Both the position numbers and the translations under genes were made by a program. A stretch of 64,000 bases of DNA from Chloroflexales bacterium ZM16-3 (GTDB lineage: Bacteria > Chloroflexota > Chloroflexia > Chloroflexales > Chloroflexaceae), in NCBI GenBank assembly GCA_004138175.2, contig RYFE02000003.1, positions 186,001 to 250,000 on the forward strand. Direction: 5' to 3'. The notes under the pieces were generated by a model that saw nothing but the letters and a program-made list of their open reading frames with translations, was not told the DNA's origin and did not search any database. Every line of letters starts with the position of its first letter. Position 1 is the stretch's first letter. This document shows positions 55,663-63,499 of this stretch, piece by piece.

Positions 55663-56286
55663 ATGACAACTACAGCCACCGACAACCTGCTCGACCGGCT
55701 CAGCACCGCGCCGAGGCTCTGGAACATGCTGCGCTGGATCGTCGAGGCCGGGTTCCACGGCGAACGGCTGGCCATCGCCCGCGAGCTGCGGCCATGGGTC
55801 GGCGACATGCGGCGCTTCCTCGACTTTGGCTGCGGCACCGGCGAGTTCGCCGGCGAGTTCCCGCCCGGTCGCTACGTCGGGATCGACCTCTCCACCACCT
55901 ACCTGCGCTTCGCCGGGAGCCACCGGTCCGGCAGCTACCTGGCCAGCAGCGGCGCGGGCCTGGCCCTGGCCGACGGCAGCCTCGACGCAGCGCTCATCCT
56001 GGGTGTGCTGCACCACCTGCCCGACGATATCGCCGCCACAGCCATGGCCGAGCTCCACCGCGCCCTGCGGCCTGGGGCCACCGTCCTGGTGATGGAGGAC
56101 ATCCCTCCGCCCGACCCGTGGAACATCGCTGGACACCTGATGCACTGGCTCGACCGCGGCGGCCACATCCGCAGCGAGGCCGACTACCGCACGATCTTTG
56201 GGGGCGACTTCGCCGTGGAGCGCTTCTACCCTATGCGCTCCGGCATCTGCGACTACGCTGTCTATGTGCTCAGGCGCAACCCATGA
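55663..56286 (+). CDS. SAM-dependent methyltransferase
   Basis: The 207-residue enzyme is a class I methyltransferase: motif I FLDFGCGTGEFAGEF, YVGIDLSTTYL, GLALADGSLDAALILGVLHHLPDD, and RALRPGATVLVMEDIPPPDPW. ATG 55663 is chosen by family length; no good ribosome site is seen and the frame extends to 55531. It overlaps the next gene by ATGA, placing it in an operon with an SMR-type transporter and a GT-C-like membrane protein. Methylation of a lipid-linked sugar or polyprenyl intermediate is a reasonable inference from that context. Confidence 0.85.
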   Translation: MTTTATDNLLDRLSTAPRLWNMLRWIVEAGFHGERLAIARELRPWVGDMRRFLDFGCGTGEFAGEFPPGRYVGIDLSTTYLRFAGSHRSGSYLASSGAGLALADGSLDAALILGVLHHLPDDIAATAMAELHRALRPGATVLVMEDIPPPDPWNIAGHLMHWLDRGGHIRSEADYRTIFGGDFAVERFYPMRSGICDYAVYVLRRNP

Positions 56287-56696
56287 CCAGCCAGCACCCT
56301 ACCGCCAAAGAGAAACGCTCTATGCTCCTCGTCTACGGCCTGCTCTTCACCGCCTGCGTCCTGACCGTCATCGGCGAGGTGATGCTTAAGCTCGGGGTCA
56401 GCCACGTCTCCGAGCGCGTCGGAGCCTTCTCGCTCTCGCCCAGCGTGCTGATCTCCACCTTCACCGACTGGCGGGTGATTCTGGGCTTCGCCCTGGTGTT
56501 CGGCGGATCGCTCTTCTGGCTCGGCGTGATCTCGCGCGTCGAGCTGTCCTTCGCCTATCCGCTGCTCGCCCTGAACTATGTGATTCTGCTCGTCCCCTCG
56601 CGATTCCTGCTGCACGAGACGATCACCCCCGCCCGCATCATCGGTGCCTTCATCGTCGTGGCCGGCGTGATCGTCATCACCTGGGGCCAAAAATGA
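56283..56696 (+). CDS. SMR/EamA-type four-span membrane protein
   Basis: The 137-residue protein has four membrane helices: LLVYGLLFTACVLTVIGEVML, VILGFALVFGGSLFWLGVIS, FAYPLLALNYVILLVPSRF and IIGAFIVVAGVIVITWG. The Glu in VIGEVMLKLG matches the essential Glu of EmrE-type proteins, and the overall form is like ArnE/ArnF flippases and multidrug SMR pumps. Overlaps of four bases with both neighbours favour a flippase role for a lipid-linked sugar over drug export. That role is inference. Confidence 0.8.
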   Translation: MTSQHPTAKEKRSMLLVYGLLFTACVLTVIGEVMLKLGVSHVSERVGAFSLSPSVLISTFTDWRVILGFALVFGGSLFWLGVISRVELSFAYPLLALNYVILLVPSRFLLHETITPARIIGAFIVVAGVIVITWGQK

Positions 56697-58756
56697 GAGG
56701 AGAGGGAGGGTACAGACGCCCCGCCGGGGCGTCTCTACTGATTGCCTGCTTCCTGCTCCCTCTCCTGCTCTGGGTTCTCGCCTATCAGGTGCCCACCCAC
56801 ATCACCTTGCACGTCGGCGGGGATGTGACGAGCCAGCGCCGCCTCGACGACGCCCCCTTCCTGAGCCAGATCAACGACTCGGAGCCGCCGAGCCGATCCG
56901 CATGCCCCGATGACGCCACACAACAGTGCGAGTGGTGGCAGCTGCTCGCCCCCGGCGAGCGCCCCTACCGCTGGACAAGCGGCGATACCCTGGCGACGAT
57001 CCCCGGCATCGGCGGTGGCCCCTACGCGGTCGAGATCGCGGCCAGGGGCCAGCCCGGCGACGCGCCCACGCCCAGCGACTGGCAGATTGGAACCAGCCTC
57101 TCGATCTCGGTCGAACTGCCGCCCAGCCAGATGCGGCGCTATCGTATCCTCGCCCCCACCGACCCATCGGGCGATCTGCACATCTCCATGCGGACGCAGC
57201 CGCTGGACGCGCCGGGCGACCCGCGTGAGCTGGGGTTTGTGCTCTACGAGCTGCGGGCCGCCCAGACCGGCGGCGGGCCGCGCGCCCCCGCGTGGCCGCA
57301 GATCGGCTGGATGGCACTGGCCATCGCCGCAGCCTATGCCACACAGCGCGCCCTGAGCGTCGGCCCGCGCCTCAGCGCCGCACTCGTCATAGCTATGGGT
57401 GTGGCACTGGCAATCGCCCTGGCCCTCGCCCGCCCCGAGATCACCATCTTCACGCCGACGCTGGCAGGCATGGGTCTGGCTTCCGTGCTGATCGCCGCCG
57501 TGGCATGGGCGGCGACCCACAGGCTTGGCACCAGCACACCCTTCGCCCGCCAGGTGATCGCGCTCACGCTGCTGGCCCTCGCCCTACGGGTGGGCGGCAT
57601 GTTCCACCCCCACGCTATCTACTCCGACTCGCGGTTCCACGCCAACAAGCTCTACACCCTAAGCCTCGGCTACGTCTACCAGCTGGCCGGGCTGCCCAGC
57701 GAGACCGGCGGCGGCCAGGCACCCTACCCGACCGGTGCCTACATGCTGCTGCTACCCGGCCAGTTGCTCCTGGACGGGGATCAGCGCGTGGCCCTGGTAC
57801 AGGTCGGCACAGCCCTCCTCGACAGCCTGCTCGTGCCGATGATCTCCCTGCTGATTGTCCGCGCTGGACTGGGGCGGCGCGCGGCCCTGCTGGGCGCGGC
57901 CTGCTACCTGCTGCCGATCACCGCCCTCGAGTCATTCGCGATCGGCGAACTGGCCAACATCGGCGGCCAGAGCATCGCCATGGGATTCGTGGCCCTGCTG
58001 GCAGGTGGCAGGTGGCAGGTGACAGGTGGCAGGTGGCAGATCGCCGCCCTCGCCACCGCCGCCCTGGCCGCCGGGCTGCTCGCCCACTCAGGCGTCACCC
58101 TCTCGCTCGGCGCATTCACCGCCGCCGCCTGGCTGATCACCCTGACACAGCACATCCTTAGACGCCGCTCCCCAACCCCCAACCCCCAACCCCCAACCCC
58201 CAACCCCTGGCTCCTCACCATCATCGCCGCAGCAGCACTCAGCATCGCCTTGCTGATCTACTACAGCGCGCCGATCTATATGGAGAACATCCTGGGGCGG
58301 GTGGGAGGCGCGGGCGAGGGCAACAGCGGGCCTCGGACAGGGCTCTCGCCCCTGACGATTATCGGCGAGACGGGGGCGGGCGTCCTCGGACTGATTCCGC
58401 CACGCGCGCGGCCCCACGCCCTACCGCCGCTGCTCGGTACCCTGGCGCTGGGCGGACTCGGCCTGCTCTGGGCGCGGCGGCGGGAGCAGCCAGCGGCGGC
58501 GGGGCTGCGGATCACCCTGGCCGCCCTCTGGCTGGGCGCGCTGATCACCCAGGCCATCTTGCTCGTGGCCGACCAGGGCGTGCGCTGGTCGCTCTTCCTC
58601 TACCCGGCCCTCTGCCTGAGCGCTGGCCCCCTGCTCGACGCCCTCTATCGGCGCGGGAGGGCCGGCAAGACTGTGGCCCTGGCCGCCCTCGGCAGCACCT
58701 TCGCCTACGGGATGCTCATCTGGATCGTGCAGATCCGCGACTACCTCCACACATAG
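56693..58756 (+). CDS. Polytopic membrane protein, GT-C glycosyltransferase-like
   Basis: The 687-residue protein has one N-terminal membrane helix, an extracytoplasmic beta-rich region of about 180 residues, and then at least eight further helices. The loop HPHAIYSDSRFHANKLYTLSLGYVYQLAGLPS, after a helix, resembles the first outer loop of GT-C enzymes, where acidic residues act in sugar transfer. N-terminal YRRPAGASL is encoded by a palindrome at 56712-56740. Two heptamer repeats are read in frame: GGRWQVTGGRWQ (58001-58039) and PTPNPQPPTPNP (58171-58208), both in loops. Operon context with a flippase-like protein supports use of a lipid-linked sugar donor. Confidence 0.7.
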   Translation: MRGEGGYRRPAGASLLIACFLLPLLLWVLAYQVPTHITLHVGGDVTSQRRLDDAPFLSQINDSEPPSRSACPDDATQQCEWWQLLAPGERPYRWTSGDTLATIPGIGGGPYAVEIAARGQPGDAPTPSDWQIGTSLSISVELPPSQMRRYRILAPTDPSGDLHISMRTQPLDAPGDPRELGFVLYELRAAQTGGGPRAPAWPQIGWMALAIAAAYATQRALSVGPRLSAALVIAMGVALAIALALARPEITIFTPTLAGMGLASVLIAAVAWAATHRLGTSTPFARQVIALTLLALALRVGGMFHPHAIYSDSRFHANKLYTLSLGYVYQLAGLPSETGGGQAPYPTGAYMLLLPGQLLLDGDQRVALVQVGTALLDSLLVPMISLLIVRAGLGRRAALLGAACYLLPITALESFAIGELANIGGQSIAMGFVALLAGGRWQVTGGRWQIAALATAALAAGLLAHSGVTLSLGAFTAAAWLITLTQHILRRRSPTPNPQPPTPNPWLLTIIAAAALSIALLIYYSAPIYMENILGRVGGAGEGNSGPRTGLSPLTIIGETGAGVLGLIPPRARPHALPPLLGTLALGGLGLLWARRREQPAAAGLRITLAALWLGALITQAILLVADQGVRWSLFLYPALCLSAGPLLDALYRRGRAGKTVALAALGSTFAYGMLIWIVQIRDYLHT

Positions 58757-59073
58757 GGCGAGGCGCGAGCCTCAGCAGCTCAGTGCCTCTGTGGCAATAC
58801 CACATAGAAACGCTGTCACCTTGCGCGCCTGGCCCGTACACGGGCGGGCTACGATTCGGCAAAGGCCGCCTGCGCCGCCTCGGCTAGCCCACCTTCGCGG
58901 GCGGATGGCTAAAGGTATTGCCGACGCGGTTTTAACTGTCTGCATGCGCTTGGCAGCCTACAAGGCTTTCCGTAACATCCCTACGCCTCTAGCCCCTTGC
59001 CCAAGCCGCCGATCTCAGGTATCCTTCAGAAAGCAAATATTTGATAAGTCAGATAAGCAGGGGAGAGCCAGCG
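58757..59073. other. Intergenic region with degenerate miniature element
   Basis: Bases 58793-58922 have terminal GGCAATACC and GGTATTGCC but no target duplication, and the interior resembles the repeat of 8143-8280 instead of the usual centre. From 58923 to 59073 the sequence shows no gene; it probably holds the promoter of the exporter operon. Confidence 0.6.
58793..58922. mobile_element. Miniature inverted-repeat element, copy 4 (degenerate)
   Basis: Terminal nonamers match the other copies, followed on the left by ACGCTGTCACC as in copy 3. The interior is a different GC-rich repeat with GCCCGTACACGGGC. Confidence 0.6.
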
Positions 59074-59163
59074 ATGGTTCCACCCTCGCTGATGCCCTCG
59101 CTTTGGTACAGGATCACGCAGAGAGGGCAACGGCCCTCTCTGCGTGATCCTGCAAGCGAGTAG
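59074..59163 (+). CDS. Candidate leader peptide, 29 residues
   Basis: A short frame starts at ATG 59074 behind AGGGGAGAG and ends at TAG 59161-59163, 29 bases before the exporter GTG. The product begins MVPPSLMPSLWYRITQRG and is arginine- and proline-rich. Its second half is encoded by the two arms of the large hairpin 59109-59152, so a ribosome on the peptide would open the hairpin. This is the arrangement of leader peptides that control resistance genes by attenuation. Whether it is translated is not known; the hairpin alone could explain the frame. Confidence 0.4.
   Translation: MVPPSLMPSLWYRITQRGQRPSLRDPASE
59109..59152 (+). promoter_or_regulatory. 20-bp hairpin in the exporter leader
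   Basis: Perfect arms 59109-59128 and 59133-59152 around AACG, extended outward by CTCGCTT and AAGCGAG. No T run follows, so it is not a standard terminator in this conformation. Confidence 0.8.
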
Positions 59164-59192
59164 CGCCAGGCAGCACATGTAAGGAGTGCAGT

Positions 59193-60701
59193 GTGACACG
59201 TCAGCGGGTAGTGCTGATCACCATTGGGGTGATGATGAGCCTGTTCATGGCCTCGATGGAGAGCACGGTGATCGCCACGGCGATGCCGACGATCGTCAGC
59301 CAGCTCGGCGGGCTGGCTAGTTATAGCTGGGTCTTTGCGATCTACATGCTCACCTCGACGACGGCGGGGCCGATCTTCGGCAAGCTCTCGGACATCTACG
59401 GGCGGCGGCCGATCTACATGGCGGCGATCGCCTTGTTCCTGGCCGGCTCGCTGCTCTGCGGCGTCTCCACCAGCATGCCGATGCTGATCGGGGCGCGGGC
59501 GCTCCAGGGCCTCGGCGCGGGCGGCCTGATGCCCATGGCCTTCATCATCGTCGGCGACATCTTCACCTTCGAGCAGCGCGCCAAGATGCAGGGGCTCTTC
59601 TCGGGCGTCTGGGGCGTCAGCTCGGTGATCGGCCCGCTGATCGGCGGCTTTCTGGTTGACCAGATCTCGTGGCACTGGGTCTTCCTGATCAACGTCCCGC
59701 CGGGGCTGATCGCGGCGGCCCTGGTGTGGACGGCGTGGCAGGACCCGGCGCGCGGCGAGGCGAAGCGCCCGGCGATTGACTACGCGGGCGCGGCGCTGCT
59801 GAGCGTGGGCGTGGTGACGCTGCTGCTCGGCCTGAGCGACCTGAGCTCGCCGCTGAGCTGGGTCCTGCTGGCGGTGGCGGCTGCTTCCACGGCGGCCCTG
59901 ATTGTGGTGGAGCTGCGGGCGGCCGCGCCCATCCTGCCGGTGCGGCTGCTCATGCGCGACCGCATGTTCGCCGTGTCCTGCGCCCACGGCGTGCTGGCCG
60001 GCTGGGTGCTCTTCGGCAGCATGTCCTACGTGCCGCTGTTCGTTCAGGGCGTGCTGGGCACCAGCGCCACGCAGGCCGGATCGACCCTGACGCCGATGCT
60101 GCTGGGCTGGGTGATCACCAGCATTGTGGGCAGCCGATTGCTGCTGCGCTTCAGCTACCGCACCATGGCTATCGGCGGCATGTCCGGCTTTGTGCTGGGC
60201 ACCTTCCTACTCTCGCGGGTGCGCCCCGACATGAGCCAGCTGGAGCTTGTGGTGGCCCTGGCCCTGATGGGCTTCGGCATGGGTTCATCCATTCCGGCCT
60301 TCCTGATCGCCGTGCAGAGCAGCGTGACCCGCAGCGAGCTCGGCTCGGCCACGGCCACCGTGCAGTTCAGCCGGACGATTGGCGGCACCTTTGGGGTGGC
60401 TGTGCTCGGGGTCATTCTGGCCGCCTCGCTGAACGCGGCGCTTCAGGCCGCCGGGATCGCCCCCGACGCGGTGCCCCTGGGCGACCTGATCGGCGGCACC
60501 GCGAGCAGCGCGGCGTCGCTGGAGGGCGGCGCGCGGGCGGCCCTGGCCATCGCCCTCTCGCACACCTTCGGCTCAACCCTCTGGATCGCCGTGTTCGCCC
60601 TGGCCGTCACCTTCCTGGCCCCCAAGGGCAACGTGGCCGACCTGCGTAACCGCCGGGCCGCCGAGGACGCGGCCGCAGCCGAGGCGATTGGCGTACATTA
60701 G
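59193..60701 (+). CDS. MFS drug exporter, DHA2 (EmrB/QacA) family
   Basis: The 502-residue protein has 14 membrane helices. DHA2 motifs are present: D/E-bearing helix 1 (MASMESTVIATAMPTIVSQLGG), motif A GKLSDIYGRRP, GARALQGLGAGGLMP, and motif C GVSSVIGPLIGGFLVD. GTG 59193 is the start, six bases behind AAGGAG. Members export lipophilic drugs, dyes or metabolites in exchange for protons. No regulator gene is adjacent. The leader frame and hairpin upstream suggest post-initiation control. Confidence 0.93.
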   Translation: MTRQRVVLITIGVMMSLFMASMESTVIATAMPTIVSQLGGLASYSWVFAIYMLTSTTAGPIFGKLSDIYGRRPIYMAAIALFLAGSLLCGVSTSMPMLIGARALQGLGAGGLMPMAFIIVGDIFTFEQRAKMQGLFSGVWGVSSVIGPLIGGFLVDQISWHWVFLINVPPGLIAAALVWTAWQDPARGEAKRPAIDYAGAALLSVGVVTLLLGLSDLSSPLSWVLLAVAAASTAALIVVELRAAAPILPVRLLMRDRMFAVSCAHGVLAGWVLFGSMSYVPLFVQGVLGTSATQAGSTLTPMLLGWVITSIVGSRLLLRFSYRTMAIGGMSGFVLGTFLLSRVRPDMSQLELVVALALMGFGMGSSIPAFLIAVQSSVTRSELGSATATVQFSRTIGGTFGVAVLGVILAASLNAALQAAGIAPDAVPLGDLIGGTASSAASLEGGARAALAIALSHTFGSTLWIAVFALAVTFLAPKGNVADLRNRRAAEDAAAAEAIGVH

Positions 60702-60720
60702 GGCGATTGCCGATTGCAGC

Positions 60721-60747
60721 TTGGCTGTAGCGCGTCCGCGTTACAAT
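60721..60747 (+). promoter_or_regulatory. Possible promoter of the amine oxidase gene
   Basis: TTGGCT (60721-60726) and TACAAT (60742-60747) are separated by 15 bases, one or two fewer than ideal. Confidence 0.45.
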
Positions 60748-60790
60748 AGGGGAAATCTGCCTTCCGTAGAGCACAGGACAGGTGATCCCT

Positions 60791-62030
60791 ATGTACGACG
60801 CGATCATTATCGGCGCAGGCGTGGCCGGGCTGGCCGCCGGGCAGCGCCTGCGCGCCTCAGGGCGGCCAGCGATCATTCTGGAGGCCCGCGACCGCATCGG
60901 CGGGCGCATCGAAACTGACCGCACCCACGGGCCGGTCGAGCTGGGCGCCGAGTTCATCCACGGCGCGCGCATCGCCACCTGGGAGTACGCGCGCGCCGCT
61001 GGCCTGACGACCACTGGCTGGACGCCTGAGGCCCGGCGCTTCGCCAGGGGCGGCGCGATCTTGTCCGCCAATGACCCGCTGGTCAAGCGCATTCAGGCGC
61101 TCTTCGATGCCGCCACCAGCTACGATGGCCCGGATATCTCGGTGGCCGCGCTGATCGAGGGTATGGCTGCGCCCGATGACCCGGCCCGCGACTACGCACT
61201 GCGCTGGCTGGCCAATGTCGAGTCCGCCGACACCGCGCCTGAGCGCCCTCGCCCTCACCCGCGAGCGCCGGGATGCGACCAATGACGATGTTAACTTCCA
61301 CATCCTCGACGGCTACGACCGGCTGGTCGAGCAGATGGCCGAGGGGCTGGACATCCGCCTGGGCCATGCCGTGGAACGTGTGGCATGGGGCGAGGCAGGC
61401 GTCACCCTCACCCTGGCTGGCGGCGAGGTGCTGGAGGCCCACCGTGTGATCATCACCGTGCCGGTCGGCGTGCTCCAGGCTGGCAAGCCAGGCTTTGATC
61501 CGCCGCTCCCCGAGGCGAAGCAGACGGCCATCGACACCATCGCCGTGGGCCATGTGATCAAGCTCATGCTCTGGTTCGACCACCAGCTCTGGCCCGACTT
61601 TGTGGTGCTCCGCACCGACGGGCGTATCGTCACCTGGTGGGTCGTGGAGAGTGCGGCTACGCCCACGGTGATGGGCTACGTTGGCGGCCCGGCCGCCCTG
61701 GAGCTATCCGCCCTCGGTGAGCAGGAGGTGATCAACCTGGGGCTCGCCGAGCTGTCGCAGCTCTTCGGGGCCGACGCGGCGGATGCCTGCCTGGGCGGCC
61801 GGATGTCCAGCTGGTCGGAGGACCCCTGGAGCCTCGGTGGCTACACCTACTCGCCCGTGGGCATGGGCGACGCGCGCGAGGCCCTTGCCGCGCCGCTCGG
61901 CCCGCTGCACTTCGCCGGCGAGGCCACCCTCACCAACGGCCACATCGCCACCGTCCACGGCGCGATCGAGAGCGGCTGGCGCGCGGCCGACGAGGTGATC
62001 GCCGCCCCAGTTCGACAGTCCATCCATTAG
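60791..62030 (+). pseudogene. Flavin amine oxidase, frameshifted
   Basis: Two overlapping frames together make one flavin monoamine oxidase. The first part has the FAD-binding YDAIIIGAGVAGLAAGQRL and LEARDRIGGRIETD; the second has ILDGYDRLVEQMAEGL, ITVPVGVLQAG, WSEDPWSLGGYTYSPVG and the C-terminal LHFAGEATLTNGHIATVHGAIESGWRAADEV. The frame changes between about 61220 and 61250 in a GC-rich stretch; the total length is one base more than a multiple of three. The rest of both frames is well preserved, so the break is recent or a sequencing error. The enzyme would oxidise amines or polyamines. Confidence 0.85.
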
Positions 62031-62075
62031 GGAGTGCCGCCAGCGTAAAACGGGCGCGCTCAAAATGAGGCATAA

Positions 62076-62116
62076 CACAGCGCCCGCTGCTCGCTTGGCG
62101 AGCAGCGGGCGCTGTG
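62076..62116. terminator. Convergent terminator hairpin
   Basis: A 19-bp perfect stem (62076-62094, 62098-62116) with core GCGCCCGCTGCTCGC. The same core recurs at 62887-62921 on the other side of the toxin-antitoxin pair. Confidence 0.85.
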
Positions 62117-62142
62117 CTCTATGCAAGGCGTGCGATACGCCG

Positions 62143-62490
62143 CTAAAGTTCAAGCAGGATGCGCAGCCGATCCGCGACCGCATCCATTGTCTCATCGGAG
62201 ACCCGCCCCTGGGGGCGAGCGCCCAGGCGATCGCGCGAGATCGCGCGCACGCCGTCACAGAGCAGGTAGGAGCGGGCCGAGAGCCCGCCCTCAGGCGGAT
62301 CGACCGCCACGTGCATCGGGATACCTCGGCCGGTGCGGGTGATCGGCACGACGATCACCATGTCGGCCGGGCCGTGGTTGAACAGGTCGGTGGACACGAT
62401 CAGCACTGGCCGCTCGCCAGCCTGCTCGTGCCCACGCACCGGGTTAAGATTCGCCGTCCAGATATCGCCTCGGGATGGTTGAGTTCCCAT
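62143..62490 (-). CDS. mazF: MazF/PemK-type toxin (endoribonuclease)
   Basis: The 115-residue protein fits the MazF/PemK family: PSRGDIWTANLNPVRGHEQAGERPVLIVSTDLFN, VVPITRTGRGIPMHVAVDPPEGGLSARSYLLCDGVRAISRDRL, and a C-terminal helix. The RP of GERPVLIVS and the Ser/Thr of VVPITRT are the catalytic region in relatives. MazF enzymes cleave mRNA or other RNA at short sequences when the antitoxin is lost. The start lies inside the antitoxin gene, which it overlaps by 47 bases. A chromosomal stress or stabilisation role is typical. Confidence 0.93.
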   Translation of the reverse strand: MGTQPSRGDIWTANLNPVRGHEQAGERPVLIVSTDLFNHGPADMVIVVPITRTGRGIPMHVAVDPPEGGLSARSYLLCDGVRAISRDRLGARPQGRVSDETMDAVADRLRILLEL

Positions 62491-62749
62491 CGTTCATCGT
62501 TCTTTCATCTATAAACCCGTCCCCAACCGTGCCCTCCCAGACGGCGCGCTCGTCCTGCAGCTCCTGCCACGCGGCGGGATCGGTGCGCAGCGCCGCATAG
62601 GCCGCGTTCGTTGCCTGTAGCAACTGCTGACGACGATAGAGCTCTACTGCTGCATCGATAAGATCAGTCATCGAAGCTTGCTGCTCCTGAGCTAGCACCG
62701 TGAGGGTGCGGTGGGTCTTTTTTGAGACCCGAATGGTTGTTGTGGTCAT
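62444..62749 (-). CDS. Ribbon-helix-helix antitoxin
   Basis: From ATG 62749 the protein has 101 residues. The N-terminus TTTIRVSKKTHRTLTVLAQEQQASMTDLIDAAVELYRR is a ribbon-helix-helix DNA-binding domain; the acidic C-terminal part (ALRTDPAAWQELQDERAVWEGTVGDG) would neutralise the toxin. GGAGG lies nine bases upstream. It precedes and overlaps mazF, the usual order. A palindromic operator just before the gene supports autoregulation. A longer frame upstream crosses the promoter and is rejected. Confidence 0.88.
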   Translation of the reverse strand: MTTTTIRVSKKTHRTLTVLAQEQQASMTDLIDAAVELYRRQQLLQATNAAYAALRTDPAAWQELQDERAVWEGTVGDGFIDERTMNDGNSTIPRRYLDGES

Positions 62750-62774
62750 GGTGGGCGGCCTCCGCTTTGTGCCC

Positions 62775-62833
62775 ATGTAGATAAATATGTCTACATATAA
62801 GTGATAGTGTAGCACGGGCCAGCGTGGCGTCAA
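62775..62833 (-). promoter_or_regulatory. Promoter and operator of the toxin-antitoxin pair
   Basis: On the minus strand TTGACG (62828-62833) and TACACT (62806-62811) are 16 bases apart. Downstream lies the inverted repeat ATGTAGA (62790-62796 read on minus) with its complement at 62775-62781, eight bases apart, centred near the transcription start. It is the likely binding site of the antitoxin. Confidence 0.75.
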
Positions 62834-62886
62834 TACCACGTTCGTCACTGGCCGGGTGTGATGCTACCAAGCTGAGATACACTAAA

Positions 62887-62921
62887 AGCGCCCGCTGCTC
62901 GTTTGGCGAGCAGCGGGCGCT
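62887..62921. terminator. Hairpin upstream of the toxin-antitoxin pair
   Basis: A 15-bp perfect stem (62887-62901, 62907-62921) nearly identical to 62076-62116. It would end the transcript of the small gene 62989-63177 before the TA promoter. Confidence 0.8.
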
Positions 62922-62988
62922 CCTTCATCTCACCCTCTACGTCGCAATGCGGAGCGGGGGCTGCGCTGGCGGTTGTGCTGAGACGCCC

Positions 62989-63177
62989 TCAGGCGGCCTG
63001 CACACCGCGCGGCCCGCTGCCTCGGCGCCCCCGCATCTCGTCCAGCCTGACCAATAACGCACCAATCTTCTCTGGGGCCATGCGTGTATCAAGCGCGTTG
63101 AGGGTGCGACTCACGCTGGGCATGTCATTGCAGACCATCGCGATGGACAGGGCGGCGATCAGTTCTGATGTACTCAT
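62989..63177 (-). CDS. Small hypothetical protein, 62 residues
   Basis: ATG 63177 is preceded by GGAGG at six bases, a strong ribosome site. The product (MSTSELIAALSIAMVCNDMP at the start) is mostly helical with a basic Arg/Gly-rich end and no membrane segment. It is not a shadow of another gene, since no other frame here looks coding. Two -10-like boxes (TACAAT, TATAAC) lie upstream on the minus strand. No family is recognised. Its helical first part could be a dimerisation or regulatory domain. Confidence 0.5.
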   Translation of the reverse strand: MSTSELIAALSIAMVCNDMPSVSRTLNALDTRMAPEKIGALLVRLDEMRGRRGSGPRGVQAA

Positions 63178-63499
63178 GGTGGCCCTCCAGAATCCTCGGT
63201 TTCTGGTCGGTTATAGGTAGCCATATTGTAGAACGATGAGCGCCATCGCTATCTCACAGCTAGCTTTTGTTCATCCCTCCAGACCCTTCCCGTTGCCTTC
63301 CCGTGTCCGCAGCGTCCCATCGCGCCCCAGATTCATACACAGCTCTAACACCGCGCTAGTGTGAACCATGCGAAAAGCCAGTACACTGAGCACAGGAGTT
63401 ATGCGTGTTGAGTGTTGAGTGTTGAGTGACTGCAACATGGCAGCTCTTACGCACAAACTCAACACTCAACACTCAACACTCAAGATTACGGAGGCCATA
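63178..63499. other. Intergenic region upstream of dnaK
   Basis: It contains TACACT at 63382-63387 with a weak -35 (TGTGAA, 17 bases upstream), and two facing heptamer runs: GTGTTGA copies at 63405-63429 and complementary CTCAACA copies at 63458-63484, which can pair into a hairpin of about 24 bp in the dnaK leader. No CIRCE element is seen. No gene is seen. Confidence 0.6.
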
